Source: B30-G6 sp963701385
GTDB taxonomy: Bacteria; Desulfobacterota; Desulfobacteria; Desulfobacterales; B30-G6
Assembly (NCBI GenBank): GCA_963701385.1
Contig: CAVOZW010000017.1
Span: 124,001-188,000, forward strand
Reading direction: 5' to 3'
DNA length: 64,000 bases
Shown: one piece after another, positions 26,035-34,808 of the stretch
How the letters are laid out: each line of letters begins with the position of its first letter
Numbering within the stretch: position 1 is the stretch's first letter
The notes under the pieces: generated by a model
Database searches by the model: none
What the model saw: the letters and a program-made list of their open reading frames with translations, nothing else
What the model was told of the DNA's origin: nothing
Made by a program: the position numbers and the translations under genes

Positions 26035-26048
26035 TTGTCAGTTGACAA
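26035..26048. promoter_or_regulatory. Palindrome at the phasin transcription start
   Basis: TTGTCA-GT-TGACAA is a perfect 6-bp inverted repeat immediately downstream of the -10 box on the minus strand, covering the likely start point. This position suits a repressor operator. Confidence 0.45.
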
Positions 26049-26049
26049 C

Positions 26050-26077
26050 ATTATAGGACGCATAGCCGTCTTGTCAA
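26050..26077 (-). promoter_or_regulatory. Consensus sigma-70 promoter for the phasin genes
   Basis: On the minus strand TTGACA (26077-26072) and TATAAT (26055-26050) match both consensus hexamers exactly with a 16-bp spacer. The promoter is flanked by palindromes at 26035 and 26084. A perfect promoter implies very strong expression unless repressed. Confidence 0.8.
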
Positions 26078-26083
26078 GGATAA

Positions 26084-26102
26084 AATGTTGCATTGCAACA
26101 TT
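26084..26102. promoter_or_regulatory. Candidate PhaR operator
   Basis: AATGTTGC-ATT-GCAACATT is a perfect 8-bp inverted repeat with a 3-base centre, six bases upstream of the -35 box. PhaR-type regulators bind TGC/GCA palindromes with short spacers. It lies between the divergent phasin gene and phaR, so one site could serve both. Confidence 0.6.
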
Positions 26103-26269
26103 ATTGTTTTTTCTATATTAATTTCAAAAAAGAAACATGTCGCTTATTATCTTATTGACTTTATATAGAATAAATGCCAGTAACTGTATGCTGATAAAAT
26201 ATCAGACAAATCGTTTTATTGTATTTCGCAATAAAACATAATCCAATGAAGGTATGGAAGAGGCAATGC

Positions 26270-26734
26270 ATGACGGATAAAATTACCCTGAAAAAATATG
26301 CCAACCGGCGGCTGTACGACACGGAACAAAGTCATTATGTGACCCTCAACCAGGTAGCCGACCGTATTCGAGATGGACAACAGGTGGAAGTACTGGATGC
26401 CAAGACCAAAGAAGACGTAACCGCCTTCATCTTGACCCAAATTCTTTTAGAGCAAGCCAAAAGCAAGAACGTCCTTTTACCGGCACCGCTCCTGCACCTC
26501 ATTATTCAATACGGCGACAACATCTTGCTGGATTTTTTTGAAAAACACCTGCAGCAGGCGATTCAGAGTTATCTTTCTTACAAAAAATCCTTTGATTCGC
26601 AATTTCGGAAATGGCTGGAAATGGGAATGGATCTATCTGAAATTGCACAGAAAAATTTAGAAAAAGTCAGCCCGCTTCAATCCGTATTTGATGGATTCCC
26701 AGACCCGAAAAAAGCCAAAAAAAAGGAAAAGTGA
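26270..26734 (+). CDS. phaR: PHA synthesis regulator PhaR
   Basis: This 154-residue protein starts at ATG 26270 (GGAAGAGG upstream). The N-terminus KKYANRRLYDTEQSHYVTLN is the signature of the PHB/PHA accumulation regulator DNA-binding domain, and the second domain (about 60-110, ILLEQAKSKNVLL) is the associated PHA-binding part. PhaR represses phasin genes and its own gene until it is titrated by nascent PHA. It is divergent from the phasin genes and convergent with the phaZ-like gene 33 bp away. The C-terminus is Lys-rich. Confidence 0.93.
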   Translation: MTDKITLKKYANRRLYDTEQSHYVTLNQVADRIRDGQQVEVLDAKTKEDVTAFILTQILLEQAKSKNVLLPAPLLHLIIQYGDNILLDFFEKHLQQAIQSYLSYKKSFDSQFRKWLEMGMDLSEIAQKNLEKVSPLQSVFDGFPDPKKAKKKEK

Positions 26735-26767
26735 CACCCTCTCAAGGGTGGTTCCAGCAATTCGATG

Positions 26768-28180
26768 CTAGGGTTTTGTTCGGTCGCTGTGTTTCAAGAT
26801 AAACGCGGCGATCTGATTGTAGTGGGTGTCGAGTACATTCTGCGATCGAAACAGCGCCATATGACCCCCGTCACAGGTCAAATCGAGCCTATGCGCTTCG
26901 GACACCGAGTCCACAAGCGCCATGTGGCCGGTGGCCTGCAGTGGCGGAACAATGACATCCGTCTTGCCCCCCAATGCCCAGATGGGAACCGAACCCGGAT
27001 AATCTTTGATGCCGATGGTTTTTTCGCCGATCGTAAGCCTACCATGGATCAGTTCATTGTTAATAAATATTTTCTGGTAGGTGTCCCGGATAAATCCGGC
27101 CGGGAAATGATGGGCCGTATTGTACCAGTCATAAAACGATTTCTGGCGTTCAACCGAGTCAGTGTTGCCTAGCTTGATATCCGTCAAAAGTCGTTTGAAA
27201 TTGCGAACATGCTGTTCTATCCCCAGATAGTAAAATCCTAAAACGTGAAGCCGCCCATCATAGAACGCTCTTCCGCTGCCCGGTCGATTCGCTCCGGCGA
27301 ATCGACCGCTAAGCGCCATCAGTCCATCGATAAACGGCATGCCCATCAAACGTGCGAAATCGGTCAGAAGGCCCTTTTCCGCCTCGGTGTGCATCGGAGA
27401 TCCTGCAGACCCGAAGGTTTTGCCCAAATGCGGATTCAAAATGAGAGCGCTGATCAACAGGGGACCCGGTTGACAGATGGCCACCAGGTGCACGGGCCTG
27501 CCGGTAAGTTGCATCAGGTGTTCCAGCACCTGCGTATATTGTTGAACCTGGCTTGTGAAATCTTCGCTATGACGCTTGCCGTCGATATACAGCGGGATAT
27601 CTTGCGCACATTTCTGCTCAACAACCGCCATGCGGGTCAGGCCGCGGTCTCTCAAGTAGTGTGCGACCCTTTCAGCGATGTTTGAATGATGCCCTGCGCG
27701 GGGGGCGAAAACAACGGTGAAGTTGCGGATGCGATGCGATGCCGGACTCGAAATGTCGATGACCCGCATGCTGGGCAACTCTAGCGTGACGTTTGAATCG
27801 TCGTAGGCCACGGTCCAATCCTGTGACGGCAGATGATCGGTAAACAGCCTGATGAAATCCAGTTCGGCGCTTCTTTCGCGGTATAATTGCCGGAGATTGT
27901 TCATAAACAGGTTTGTGAGAATGTCAAAACAGCGCTTCATAGGCTGCTGCTGGATATGACCGAACCCCCAAATCGCTTGATAGGTGCTGCCGCCGATCCC
28001 GTCAAAAAATCGATTCATGGATGCCATTGACATGTTTTGGAGGCTGTCGATCATGTCGCTCCCCATCGATAACCATTCTAGACTTGAATCGAGTGCTTTT
28101 TCAGCGGTCTCAAGAGATAATTTCATCATTTCAAGGTTGTTCAAGGTCATCGGTAATCTGGATAGGACTGACTCGGGCAT
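26768..28180 (-). CDS. phaZ: Intracellular PHA depolymerase-like protein (PhaZ family)
   Basis: This 470-residue alpha/beta hydrolase resembles intracellular PHB depolymerases, including the nucleophile elbow ICQPGPLLISALIL, where Cys is the catalytic residue in the PhaZ family. Other matches are FVVFAPRAGH-like strands, GRPVHLVAICQPG and a C-terminal GGKTDVIVPPLQ plus CDGGHMALFRSQNV, providing Asp and His. It should release 3-hydroxyacids from PHA granules. The first 80 residues are helical and could bind granules. It is the leftmost minus-strand gene of this locus and convergent with phaR. Confidence 0.8.
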   Translation of the reverse strand: MPESVLSRLPMTLNNLEMMKLSLETAEKALDSSLEWLSMGSDMIDSLQNMSMASMNRFFDGIGGSTYQAIWGFGHIQQQPMKRCFDILTNLFMNNLRQLYRERSAELDFIRLFTDHLPSQDWTVAYDDSNVTLELPSMRVIDISSPASHRIRNFTVVFAPRAGHHSNIAERVAHYLRDRGLTRMAVVEQKCAQDIPLYIDGKRHSEDFTSQVQQYTQVLEHLMQLTGRPVHLVAICQPGPLLISALILNPHLGKTFGSAGSPMHTEAEKGLLTDFARLMGMPFIDGLMALSGRFAGANRPGSGRAFYDGRLHVLGFYYLGIEQHVRNFKRLLTDIKLGNTDSVERQKSFYDWYNTAHHFPAGFIRDTYQKIFINNELIHGRLTIGEKTIGIKDYPGSVPIWALGGKTDVIVPPLQATGHMALVDSVSEAHRLDLTCDGGHMALFRSQNVLDTHYNQIAAFILKHSDRTKP

Positions 28181-28438
28181 TCACAGCTCTCCTTTTTATG
28201 GTTGAACCCCATGTGGGCACTTTTGATTGTCGGTATGTCACATGTTTTATGGTTGTGTCAAACTGAAGTCTGTGTAAAAATCACGATCAAATAGGTCCCG
28301 ATTGCCAAAGGTTATGATACAGGTCACCTCGTTTGAGCCGGACAGGGAGACGGATTGCTCCCCTGGGAATCATCGAAGGAAAGCCTGTCATGGGGCTTGG
28401 GACTTTCACGCAAGCCAATGAAGGGAGATCATGATAAA

Positions 28439-28810
28439 GTGAACACCATTATCATATCGGTCGGAAACATATCGATGAAAGCGCAAATTCACGACACGCC
28501 AACCGGGCAGGCCATCCTGGCGGCTCTGCCGATCGCTTCCACCGCCAATGTCTGGGGTGACGAGATCTACTTCGACATACCGGTCGAGCTGGCCTTGGAA
28601 CCCGATGCCAGGGATATCGTTGCGCTGGGAGACCTGGCGTACTGGCCCACAGGTTCGGCCTTCTGTATCTTCTTCGGTCCGACACCGGCAAGCCAGGGAA
28701 ACGAACCGCGCGCTTTCAGCCCGGTCAATGTTTTTGGGAAAATATCGGGCGATCCAAACGTCTTCAGGCAAGTAGAAAACGGAGCTGTCGTAAAGATCGA
28801 AGCCGCATAA
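28439..28810 (+). CDS. Cyclophilin-like fold protein
   Basis: This protein has about 123 residues from GTG 28439 (AAGGGAG 11 bases upstream); an in-frame ATG at 28418 has no site. It matches the cyclophilin-like domain family of about 120 residues: PTGQAILAALPIASTANVWG, DEIYFDIPVE, GDLAYWPTGSAFCIFFGPTP and ending GKISGD. Function is not established in the family, and no proline-isomerase active site is evident. It lies between the phaZ-like gene and a GYD protein. Confidence 0.7.
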   Translation: MNTIIISVGNISMKAQIHDTPTGQAILAALPIASTANVWGDEIYFDIPVELALEPDARDIVALGDLAYWPTGSAFCIFFGPTPASQGNEPRAFSPVNVFGKISGDPNVFRQVENGAVVKIEAA

Positions 28811-28867
28811 ACAGCATCCCATATTCCTGCCGACAGACACCCATCCAGTCGCCATGCAATGTTCGGC

Positions 28868-29149
28868 TTAGGCGGTCGCCAGCCGGTCGAACACTTCCAC
28901 CTTTACCGCCGGGCAGGATTTAAAGGATATGCCGGTTGACTTTGTCAAGGAAATAGAAGCTTTCATTGCCGCCTCGACATCGGGCAGATTCACGCAGAAC
29001 AGAAGATCATGTTCCCCCAACAGCGCATACACGCCCTTGACCTCACCGCCTTGCTGTCGGATGATCTCGATGGCCTGCTCGGTTCTGTTGATGCTGATTT
29101 CCTTGATGGCTTCAGGGGTGTAGTTGCCAAACATGAAAAAAGTTGTCAT
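28868..29149 (-). CDS. GYD domain protein
   Basis: This 93-residue protein has AGGAGA before ATG 29149. It matches the GYD family: MTTFFMFGNYTPEAIKEISI, GGEVKGVYALLGEHDLLFCV and PDVEAAMKASISLTKSTGIS. The family adopts a ferredoxin-like alpha/beta fold and lacks an assigned activity. It is convergent with the cyclophilin-like gene. The 250 bp from here to 29399 hold no recognised feature. Confidence 0.85.
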   Translation of the reverse strand: MTTFFMFGNYTPEAIKEISINRTEQAIEIIRQQGGEVKGVYALLGEHDLLFCVNLPDVEAAMKASISLTKSTGISFKSCPAVKVEVFDRLATA

Positions 29150-29399
29150 ATCTATTCTCCTTTTTTGGGTGATCATTATGATCGGTTTAAAAAGCTTCGG
29201 ACCTTTAAACCAAACAAAGGTAAGACGCTAAGGCTGATGGGTGATCCCTGAGCGACTGTGAAACTGTCTGAGTTCTTTAGCGACTGTTATGCCGAAGCGG
29301 TTTCGAAATGTGATTCTGGCAAACGCCATAAAAGGCACCGCAGACGGAATCGAAGGTCGCTGGACTCGAGATGCGCCAACATTCCTGGAGAAGGTTCCC

Positions 29400-30905
29400 T
29401 CAAAAAGAACTTATCACCGAATGTAACAGAACCAAAACCGGTTGAGGATACAAACCCAAGACAAAGGCTATCAACGCCAAAGCCAAAAGAGGCAGGGTCA
29501 TTGTCAAAGGCGGATCCTTGAGAACCCGATCTGTAAGTTCTGCCTTGAGGGGCCCGAAAAATATTCGGATACCCATTAAAAAAGTATAAAGCAGGGTTAA
29601 AATGGTCGAAAGAATAGCGACGATAACGAGCATGACGCCCATGGGATGGGATTGCACACCCTGAAATGCACCCGAAAACAAGAGCCATTTTCCCACGAAT
29701 CCACTGGTGGGTGGCAGTGCGGAAAGAATCAGCGCCGAGGCAAACCATAGCACCGTCGTAAAAGGCATTTTCTGCCAAAGCCCTCCCATTTTTGTTAGGT
29801 CTCTTGTTTCTATGGTATACACCAGAATGCCCGCGGAGGAGAACAGAATGGCCTTGCCCAAAATATGACTCAGGAAATAGAAAATGCCCCCTTCAACTCC
29901 CAGGCTCGTCATGGCTCCCACCCCAAACACCGAGTAAGATATCTGACTGATGGTGGAACATGCGCAAAAGCGTTTGGCGTCTGACTGTGCCAGTGTCAAT
30001 AATGCGCCATAGACCATGGTTATCAACGCCATGATCATCATGGGCATAGAAAATATAAGCATGTCCCTTGCTAAAGGCAAAATCAGCACCCTGACGATCA
30101 CATAAACAGCGATATTGGCATACACCGCCAGAAGGCCGGCAATGCAGGTGGGGTGTTCGGCATGAACCCATGGCATCCAGGCGTGCAGGGGAACCAGGGC
30201 CAGCTTGGTTGCCATGCCCGTTAAAATAAGCAGTGCGATCCAGAATGTTTTCGGATTTCCAGAAAGCCGGGTCAATTCTGAAATTTCAAAGCTGCCGATT
30301 TGTGTATAGCCCAGCAGAATACCTATGAGAAAAAACGTTGCACCGGCGACACCCCAGAAAAGACACATCAGAGCCACTTTGTAACGCGAAATATAATCTG
30401 AATACCCGAGTTGAGCCATGATGAAATAGAGGGGGATGATGGTCAGCAGTTCAAGAAAAAAATAGATGCTGAGAAGATTGGTACTGAAGGCAACCCCCAT
30501 AAACCCCGTAGGGAAAAAGAGGTACAGAAAGAAAAAACGCTTGGCGTACAAGGCAATGGTCGGTTTGTCGGTTGTCGCATATATCAGTTCGACACGGTGC
30601 TCGACATAGTGCAAAGAGTAAAAGGCCAAGGCCAGGCATATGGCATTGACAATCAGTGCCACGGGCAGGCTCAAACCGTCCGCCAGCAAGCTCAGGCTGA
30701 CCTCAGGGCCCAGCACATATGTTTCCAAGACCGCGCCGGCCTGGTGCACCCGATATCCGGCGACACATAGAAGCATACTAGTGTATGCCAGTGTTCCGAT
30801 GGAGATCCAACCGGCATGACGCCCTTTCCCGGATCGGGCCATCAAGATAAATACCGCCGACACGAGGGGTACAAAAACGATTTGTAACAGCAGAAAATGG
30901 TTCAT
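29400..30905 (-). CDS. NuoM/MrpD-like proton/cation translocating subunit (antiporter subunit 4)
   Basis: This 501-residue integral membrane protein (about 13-14 helices) belongs to the proton-conducting antiporter-like (NuoL/M/N, MrpA/D) family. The TM5 Glu is present in IYFFLELLTIIPLYF and the TM7 Lys in GMATKLALVPLHAWMP. The Lys expected in TM8 is replaced by Asn (LAVYANIAVYVIVR, where relatives have Lys before Gly/Ala-Tyr). It is the last gene of the antiporter operon. Ions could still move, but a key channel residue is missing, unlike in subunits at 33297 and 34805. Confidence 0.88.
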   Translation of the reverse strand: MNHFLLLQIVFVPLVSAVFILMARSGKGRHAGWISIGTLAYTSMLLCVAGYRVHQAGAVLETYVLGPEVSLSLLADGLSLPVALIVNAICLALAFYSLHYVEHRVELIYATTDKPTIALYAKRFFFLYLFFPTGFMGVAFSTNLLSIYFFLELLTIIPLYFIMAQLGYSDYISRYKVALMCLFWGVAGATFFLIGILLGYTQIGSFEISELTRLSGNPKTFWIALLILTGMATKLALVPLHAWMPWVHAEHPTCIAGLLAVYANIAVYVIVRVLILPLARDMLIFSMPMMIMALITMVYGALLTLAQSDAKRFCACSTISQISYSVFGVGAMTSLGVEGGIFYFLSHILGKAILFSSAGILVYTIETRDLTKMGGLWQKMPFTTVLWFASALILSALPPTSGFVGKWLLFSGAFQGVQSHPMGVMLVIVAILSTILTLLYTFLMGIRIFFGPLKAELTDRVLKDPPLTMTLPLLALALIAFVLGLYPQPVLVLLHSVISSF

Positions 30906-30927
30906 TTGCGTTACGGTCTCGGCTGCC

Positions 30928-32688
30928 CTATAACAGAATCGTCAAAAGAATAATGATGAAAGGAACCAAAATATAAACCAGATTCCACGCCAACTGGCTG
31001 TTCTCGGTCCTGAATGGTTTGATCCAGTTCAAAACATATGACGGTAAAGATGCCAGCAGACCATGAAAAAAATGATCGAATCGGTTTTCGATCAAAATAC
31101 TCAATGCCGGAACCGATCGGGCGCGTACGGTGACCTTTGAAACCAAAGATTCCACCAGCCGCGCAAAGGATTTCAAAGGGCGCTCGCAAAACTTCAAAAA
31201 ACCCCGACCGGGCATACGCAAAAACCAGTCGGTGTCCAGGTTTACAGCGCGGAGCTCGGCCGGATAATAACCGGAGAGAATCAGCAGGGTAAACGCCAAG
31301 GCGCCAAACATCAGAAGCTGCAGCATGCCCACTACATGGAATGCCGTATAGGGCACAAAATCGACCGGATAAGGCAGAATATTATACAGCGGCGCCGGAT
31401 AAACGCCTAAAAATATGCAGATCATGGCCGCCAAGCCCATGGCGGTTCGCATGTGAAGCGGCGGTTCCTTGGCCCGAATACCGGAATCGTGTCCAAAGAA
31501 TATAAAAAAGGGAACCTTGATGCCGGCATGGTGGAAAACACCTGCGGAGGCAAAAAGCAGCATAAACCAGACCAGGACCTGATGTTCTTCCGCTACTGCG
31601 GCCAGCGTCAGCGATTTGCTGACAAAACCACTGAATAGCGGAAAAGCAGAAATGGATGCTGCGCCGATCATGCAGCAAATGGTGGTATAGGGCATGGTTT
31701 TATAGAGTCCACCGAGATCCGTGGCCCGGATTTTTCCGGTCATATGCAGAACAGCACCTGTTGACATGAACAGAAGTGCTTTGTAGATGATATGGCAGAA
31801 AGCATGGGCCACGACACCGTTGATGGCCAGCTGGGTTCCGATGCCGATGCCACATATCATGAATCCAACCTGGTTGATCAGACTGTAGGCCAGAACACGA
31901 CGCATATCATTGACGATAACCGCGTAAAATATGGGATAGCAGGTCATGAACGCACCCGCCCACATAAGGATTGGCGTTCCCGGAAACGTCCTGGCCAGGA
32001 TATAGACCGCGCTTTTGGTGGTCAATGCGCTCAGAAAGACCGCGCCGGTAACAGTGCTTTGCGGGTAAGCGTCCGGCAACCAGGCATGAAACGGGAATAC
32101 CGCGGCGTTCAGGCAAAACCCGATAAAAATCAGCCAGCTTGCCAGATCGCTCAAGCCGATATAGGCGAACTCCGTGGTTCCCCTTGTGGAAACAAACATG
32201 ACAATACCCGCCAGCAAGCAGATCCCACCCAAAAAATGCCACATGAAATATCGAAATGCGGCCGCCCGCGCACTGTCAGTTCTGCGCGCCAGCACCAGAT
32301 AAACCGATGCCAGGGCCATGACTTCCCAGAAAAAATAAAGGCTGACAAGATCCCCGGCAAAGGTAACCCCCAAGGCGCCACCGGCATAAAGAAAGGCGGC
32401 CATGTGCTGGCGGTTTTCCTTTACATGCAGCGCATAGAGACTGGCGACAAAGGTGATCAGAACGAATACATAACCAAAAACCATGCTAAGCCGGTCTGCG
32501 CGTGAAAAAATGAGGCTATATTCGAGAAACGCCACCGTCCATGTTTTGCCGGCCGGGAGAAGGAGGAGATTCAGATAGGCCAGCACCGGCAAGGTCAATA
32601 GGTATACAGACCTGATTTTTCCCCTGAAGCATGGGATTAAAAAGGCGCCGAAAATGAAGATGACGGCAGGAGGAAGAGCCTCAATCAT
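30928..32688 (-). CDS. NuoL/MrpA-like antiporter subunit (subunit 3)
   Basis: This 586-residue multi-helix protein has the family Glu in LYFFWEVMALASVYLV and the TM8 Lys in LSALTTKSAVYILAR. The TM7 position, usually Lys, is Asn (FCLNAAVFPFHAWLPD). A C-terminal region of about 100 residues including FLRMPGRGFLKF and a final TM helix (WNLVYILVPFIIILLTI) extends the core, as in MrpA/NuoL-type subunits. Its start overlaps the small gene at 32681 by 8 bp. Confidence 0.88.
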   Translation of the reverse strand: MIEALPPAVIFIFGAFLIPCFRGKIRSVYLLTLPVLAYLNLLLLPAGKTWTVAFLEYSLIFSRADRLSMVFGYVFVLITFVASLYALHVKENRQHMAAFLYAGGALGVTFAGDLVSLYFFWEVMALASVYLVLARRTDSARAAAFRYFMWHFLGGICLLAGIVMFVSTRGTTEFAYIGLSDLASWLIFIGFCLNAAVFPFHAWLPDAYPQSTVTGAVFLSALTTKSAVYILARTFPGTPILMWAGAFMTCYPIFYAVIVNDMRRVLAYSLINQVGFMICGIGIGTQLAINGVVAHAFCHIIYKALLFMSTGAVLHMTGKIRATDLGGLYKTMPYTTICCMIGAASISAFPLFSGFVSKSLTLAAVAEEHQVLVWFMLLFASAGVFHHAGIKVPFFIFFGHDSGIRAKEPPLHMRTAMGLAAMICIFLGVYPAPLYNILPYPVDFVPYTAFHVVGMLQLLMFGALAFTLLILSGYYPAELRAVNLDTDWFLRMPGRGFLKFCERPLKSFARLVESLVSKVTVRARSVPALSILIENRFDHFFHGLLASLPSYVLNWIKPFRTENSQLAWNLVYILVPFIIILLTILL

Positions 32689-32974
32689 AGTAATCCTCCT
32701 TTCGTTTGACCAGCCACCTCAGCGCCTTGGCAATGAAAATCAGACCGACACAGGCAACGAAACCGTAAACCGCGAAAAACCCAGGGGCGGTTTCCCAGGC
32801 AAAATGCCCTTGCTTGGCGATGAAAAAATCAATCACGAGCAGCAAGCACAGCAGCAAATAAAAATATCTGCGCAGCCTTGACTGATTTTTTGCTGAATCC
32901 AGAAACATGATTTCTTTTTTATTTGATTTCATGGGTATGTTTTTCTTCAGACCTGCCTCACGCTGGCCGGACAT
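32681..32974 (-). CDS. Small two-helix membrane protein of the antiporter operon
   Basis: This protein has up to 97 residues (ATG 32974; later ATGs at 32932 and 32908 are possible). It has two hydrophobic segments (YFYLLLCLLLVIDFFIA and FFAVYGFVACVGLIFIA) joined by a short loop, a charged N-terminus and a KRKEDYYD end. No family was recognised. Overlap of its stop with the start of the 30928-32688 gene shows translational coupling, so it is probably an accessory subunit of the same complex. Confidence 0.65.
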   Translation of the reverse strand: MSGQREAGLKKNIPMKSNKKEIMFLDSAKNQSRLRRYFYLLLCLLLVIDFFIAKQGHFAWETAPGFFAVYGFVACVGLIFIAKALRWLVKRKEDYYD

Positions 32975-32986
32975 ATCATCCAACAG

Positions 32987-33038
32987 ATTGAAGAACCCCG
33001 CAACAAGCGATGAGGATAGGCTCGCTGTTGCGTTTCAA
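32987..33038. repeat. Dispersed palindromic repeat, copy 6 (degenerate)
   Basis: ATTGAAGAACCCCGCAACAA leads to GCGATGAGGATAGGCTCGCTG and TTGCGTTTCA. It keeps the ends and second module of the family with several substitutions and lies between two antiporter operon genes. Confidence 0.55.
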
Positions 33039-33226
33039 AGCATGGTGAACACCAAGGCCAGGTATCCCAAACCGGCAATCACGAGCAGATAGAAAATTTT
33101 CTGATATCCGGGGTCGCCCTTGTGGGACAGTTCCAATCTTTCCTCGGTGTCAGGCAGCGTTGCCGTAATCTCACCGTCATCCTGAATATATACAAGTCCT
33201 TGGTCTTTTTTTTCATACTGTCCCAT
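33035..33226 (-). CDS. Small single-helix membrane protein of the antiporter operon
   Basis: This 63-residue protein starts at ATG 33226 (AGGTG 6 bases upstream). A soluble acidic N-terminus (QYEKKDQGLVYIQDDGEITA) is followed by one C-terminal transmembrane segment (IFYLLVIAGLGYLALVF). No family is recognised. The order antiporter subunit, small protein, small protein, antiporter subunit suggests structural accessory subunits. Confidence 0.6.
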   Translation of the reverse strand: MGQYEKKDQGLVYIQDDGEITATLPDTEERLELSHKGDPGYQKIFYLLVIAGLGYLALVFTML

Positions 33227-33296
33227 GGCAGCACCTATACGACGGCAGCCTTCATGATGTCTGCTTCTTGAAAGCGATCGTTTCAGTTTGAAGCCC

Positions 33297-34808
33297 TCAA
33301 TGCCACAGATCATCCACCGCCAGTTCTACGAGATCGAGGATATAGAACGTCCCCGGGAATAAACAAAAAACAAGCGAAAACAGCGCCGTTATCGCCAGGG
33401 GAATGACCATGAGGAGCACCAGCGGATTATTTCTTTCTTTACTCGCCGGAATAGCTGTTTCTCTTTCAGATCCGTCCCCCATATTTTCAAAAAAGGCCGT
33501 TTTCACCACCGGGAAAAAATAAATCACGTCCAAAAGCGAACTCGTGAGAATCACCCCCAGAAATATCAAGGACCCGGCCTGGATGGTGCCCAGACAAAGA
33601 AACCACTTGCTGATAAAACCGGCCACAGGCGGTGCACCGCACATGCCGATGGCCCCTATGGTAAAAGCGGTCATGGTAATGGGCATCTGTCGCCCCACCC
33701 CTGACATCTGACTGATCCGTTTCTTACCGGTCACCACCATGATGGCTCCGGCACACAAGAAAAGGGTAATCTTCATGAACCCGTGAAATGGAATATGGAT
33801 CATCGCCCCCTTGATTCCGTAAGGGCTCAACAATGCGACACCAAAAAGTATGTAAGACAACTGGCTGATGGTTGAATAGGCCAGGCGCCGTTTGAGGTTG
33901 TCTTCGCCTATGGCGAAAAACGATCCCGCAATCATGGTGAAAGCGGCCACGGCACCGAGCACTAGGCCCATACCCAGGGCCTGGACCAAATCGATGCCGA
34001 ATACATAGCAGACAATCCTCACGAATCCGAACACGCCGGCTTTGACCACCGCCACGGCGTGCAGCAGCGAGCTTACCGGTGTCGGTGCCACCATGGCGCT
34101 GGGTAGCCAGGCATGAAAGGGCATCCAGGCTGCTTTCATGGACCCCAAAGCGAACAGTACGAAAAGCAGTATCAGGACACTTTTCGAACCTGAATCGTGT
34201 GTCAATATGCCGCCCGCGACAAACTCGGTCCGTCCGGTCAGGGCATAGGTGAGCACCACGGCAGCAAACAGGAACCATCCGGATGCAAGCAGATAGGCCA
34301 GGTACTTGCGTGTTGCAGCAAACGCTTCCGTGTCTTCGTGATGGGCGACCAGCCAGTATGTGGACAGCGTCAAGGCTTCGTAAAAGATATAGAATGTTAT
34401 CAGGTTTTCGGACATGGCGATGCTTACGGCTGAAAATATCGCCAGGGCAAACATAAAGTAATAGCGTGTCTGAGCATGCTCCTTCAGGGATCTCATGTAG
34501 CCGATGGAATACATCGAGACCAGAATCCAGAGAAACGAAGACGTCAGGGCGAAGACCAGGCCGAATGCATCGACCCGGTAGCTGATATCCATACCAGGTG
34601 CAATACTGAGGATGTGGCTTCGCAGGACATTCCCCTGCAAAACCAGAGGGGCCATGGAAATGACAATGGCGAATTGGAGACATGCGGAAATGATGGTACA
34701 ACTTTCCCTGATATTGGGTCTTTCTCTAAATACAACAACCAGCAACGCACATGCCAGTGGAAAAGACAAGGCCAGCAGGGGTCTGAGGGATTCTACCACA
34801 GTGTTCAT
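33297..34808 (-). CDS. MrpD/NuoN-like antiporter subunit (subunit 2)
   Basis: This 503-residue protein starts at ATG 34808 (GGAGG 7 bases upstream), with an ATGA overlap of 4 bp with the preceding gene's stop. All key family residues are present: Glu in FYIFYEALTLSTYWLV, TM7 Lys in GSMKAAWMPFHAWLPS and TM8 Lys in AVAVVKAGVFGFVR. It should be a competent proton/cation channel. It is predicted to be a MrpD-type subunit of the membrane complex. Confidence 0.9.
   Translation of the reverse strand: MNTVVESLRPLLALSFPLACALLVVVFRERPNIRESCTIISACLQFAIVISMAPLVLQGNVLRSHILSIAPGMDISYRVDAFGLVFALTSSFLWILVSMYSIGYMRSLKEHAQTRYYFMFALAIFSAVSIAMSENLITFYIFYEALTLSTYWLVAHHEDTEAFAATRKYLAYLLASGWFLFAAVVLTYALTGRTEFVAGGILTHDSGSKSVLILLFVLFALGSMKAAWMPFHAWLPSAMVAPTPVSSLLHAVAVVKAGVFGFVRIVCYVFGIDLVQALGMGLVLGAVAAFTMIAGSFFAIGEDNLKRRLAYSTISQLSYILFGVALLSPYGIKGAMIHIPFHGFMKITLFLCAGAIMVVTGKKRISQMSGVGRQMPITMTAFTIGAIGMCGAPPVAGFISKWFLCLGTIQAGSLIFLGVILTSSLLDVIYFFPVVKTAFFENMGDGSERETAIPASKERNNPLVLLMVIPLAITALFSLVFCLFPGTFYILDLVELAVDDLWH

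Noticed and set aside
31792..32505. A 237-codon plus-strand frame opposite the NuoL-like gene
   Set aside because: Pure antisense shadow of a conserved membrane protein; hydrophilic, with no domain pattern.
33724..34701. A 325-codon open frame antisense-shifted within the antiporter gene
   Set aside because: It lies fully inside the well-supported antiporter coding region in another frame on the same strand; composition is Arg/Cys/His-rich and without family motifs.
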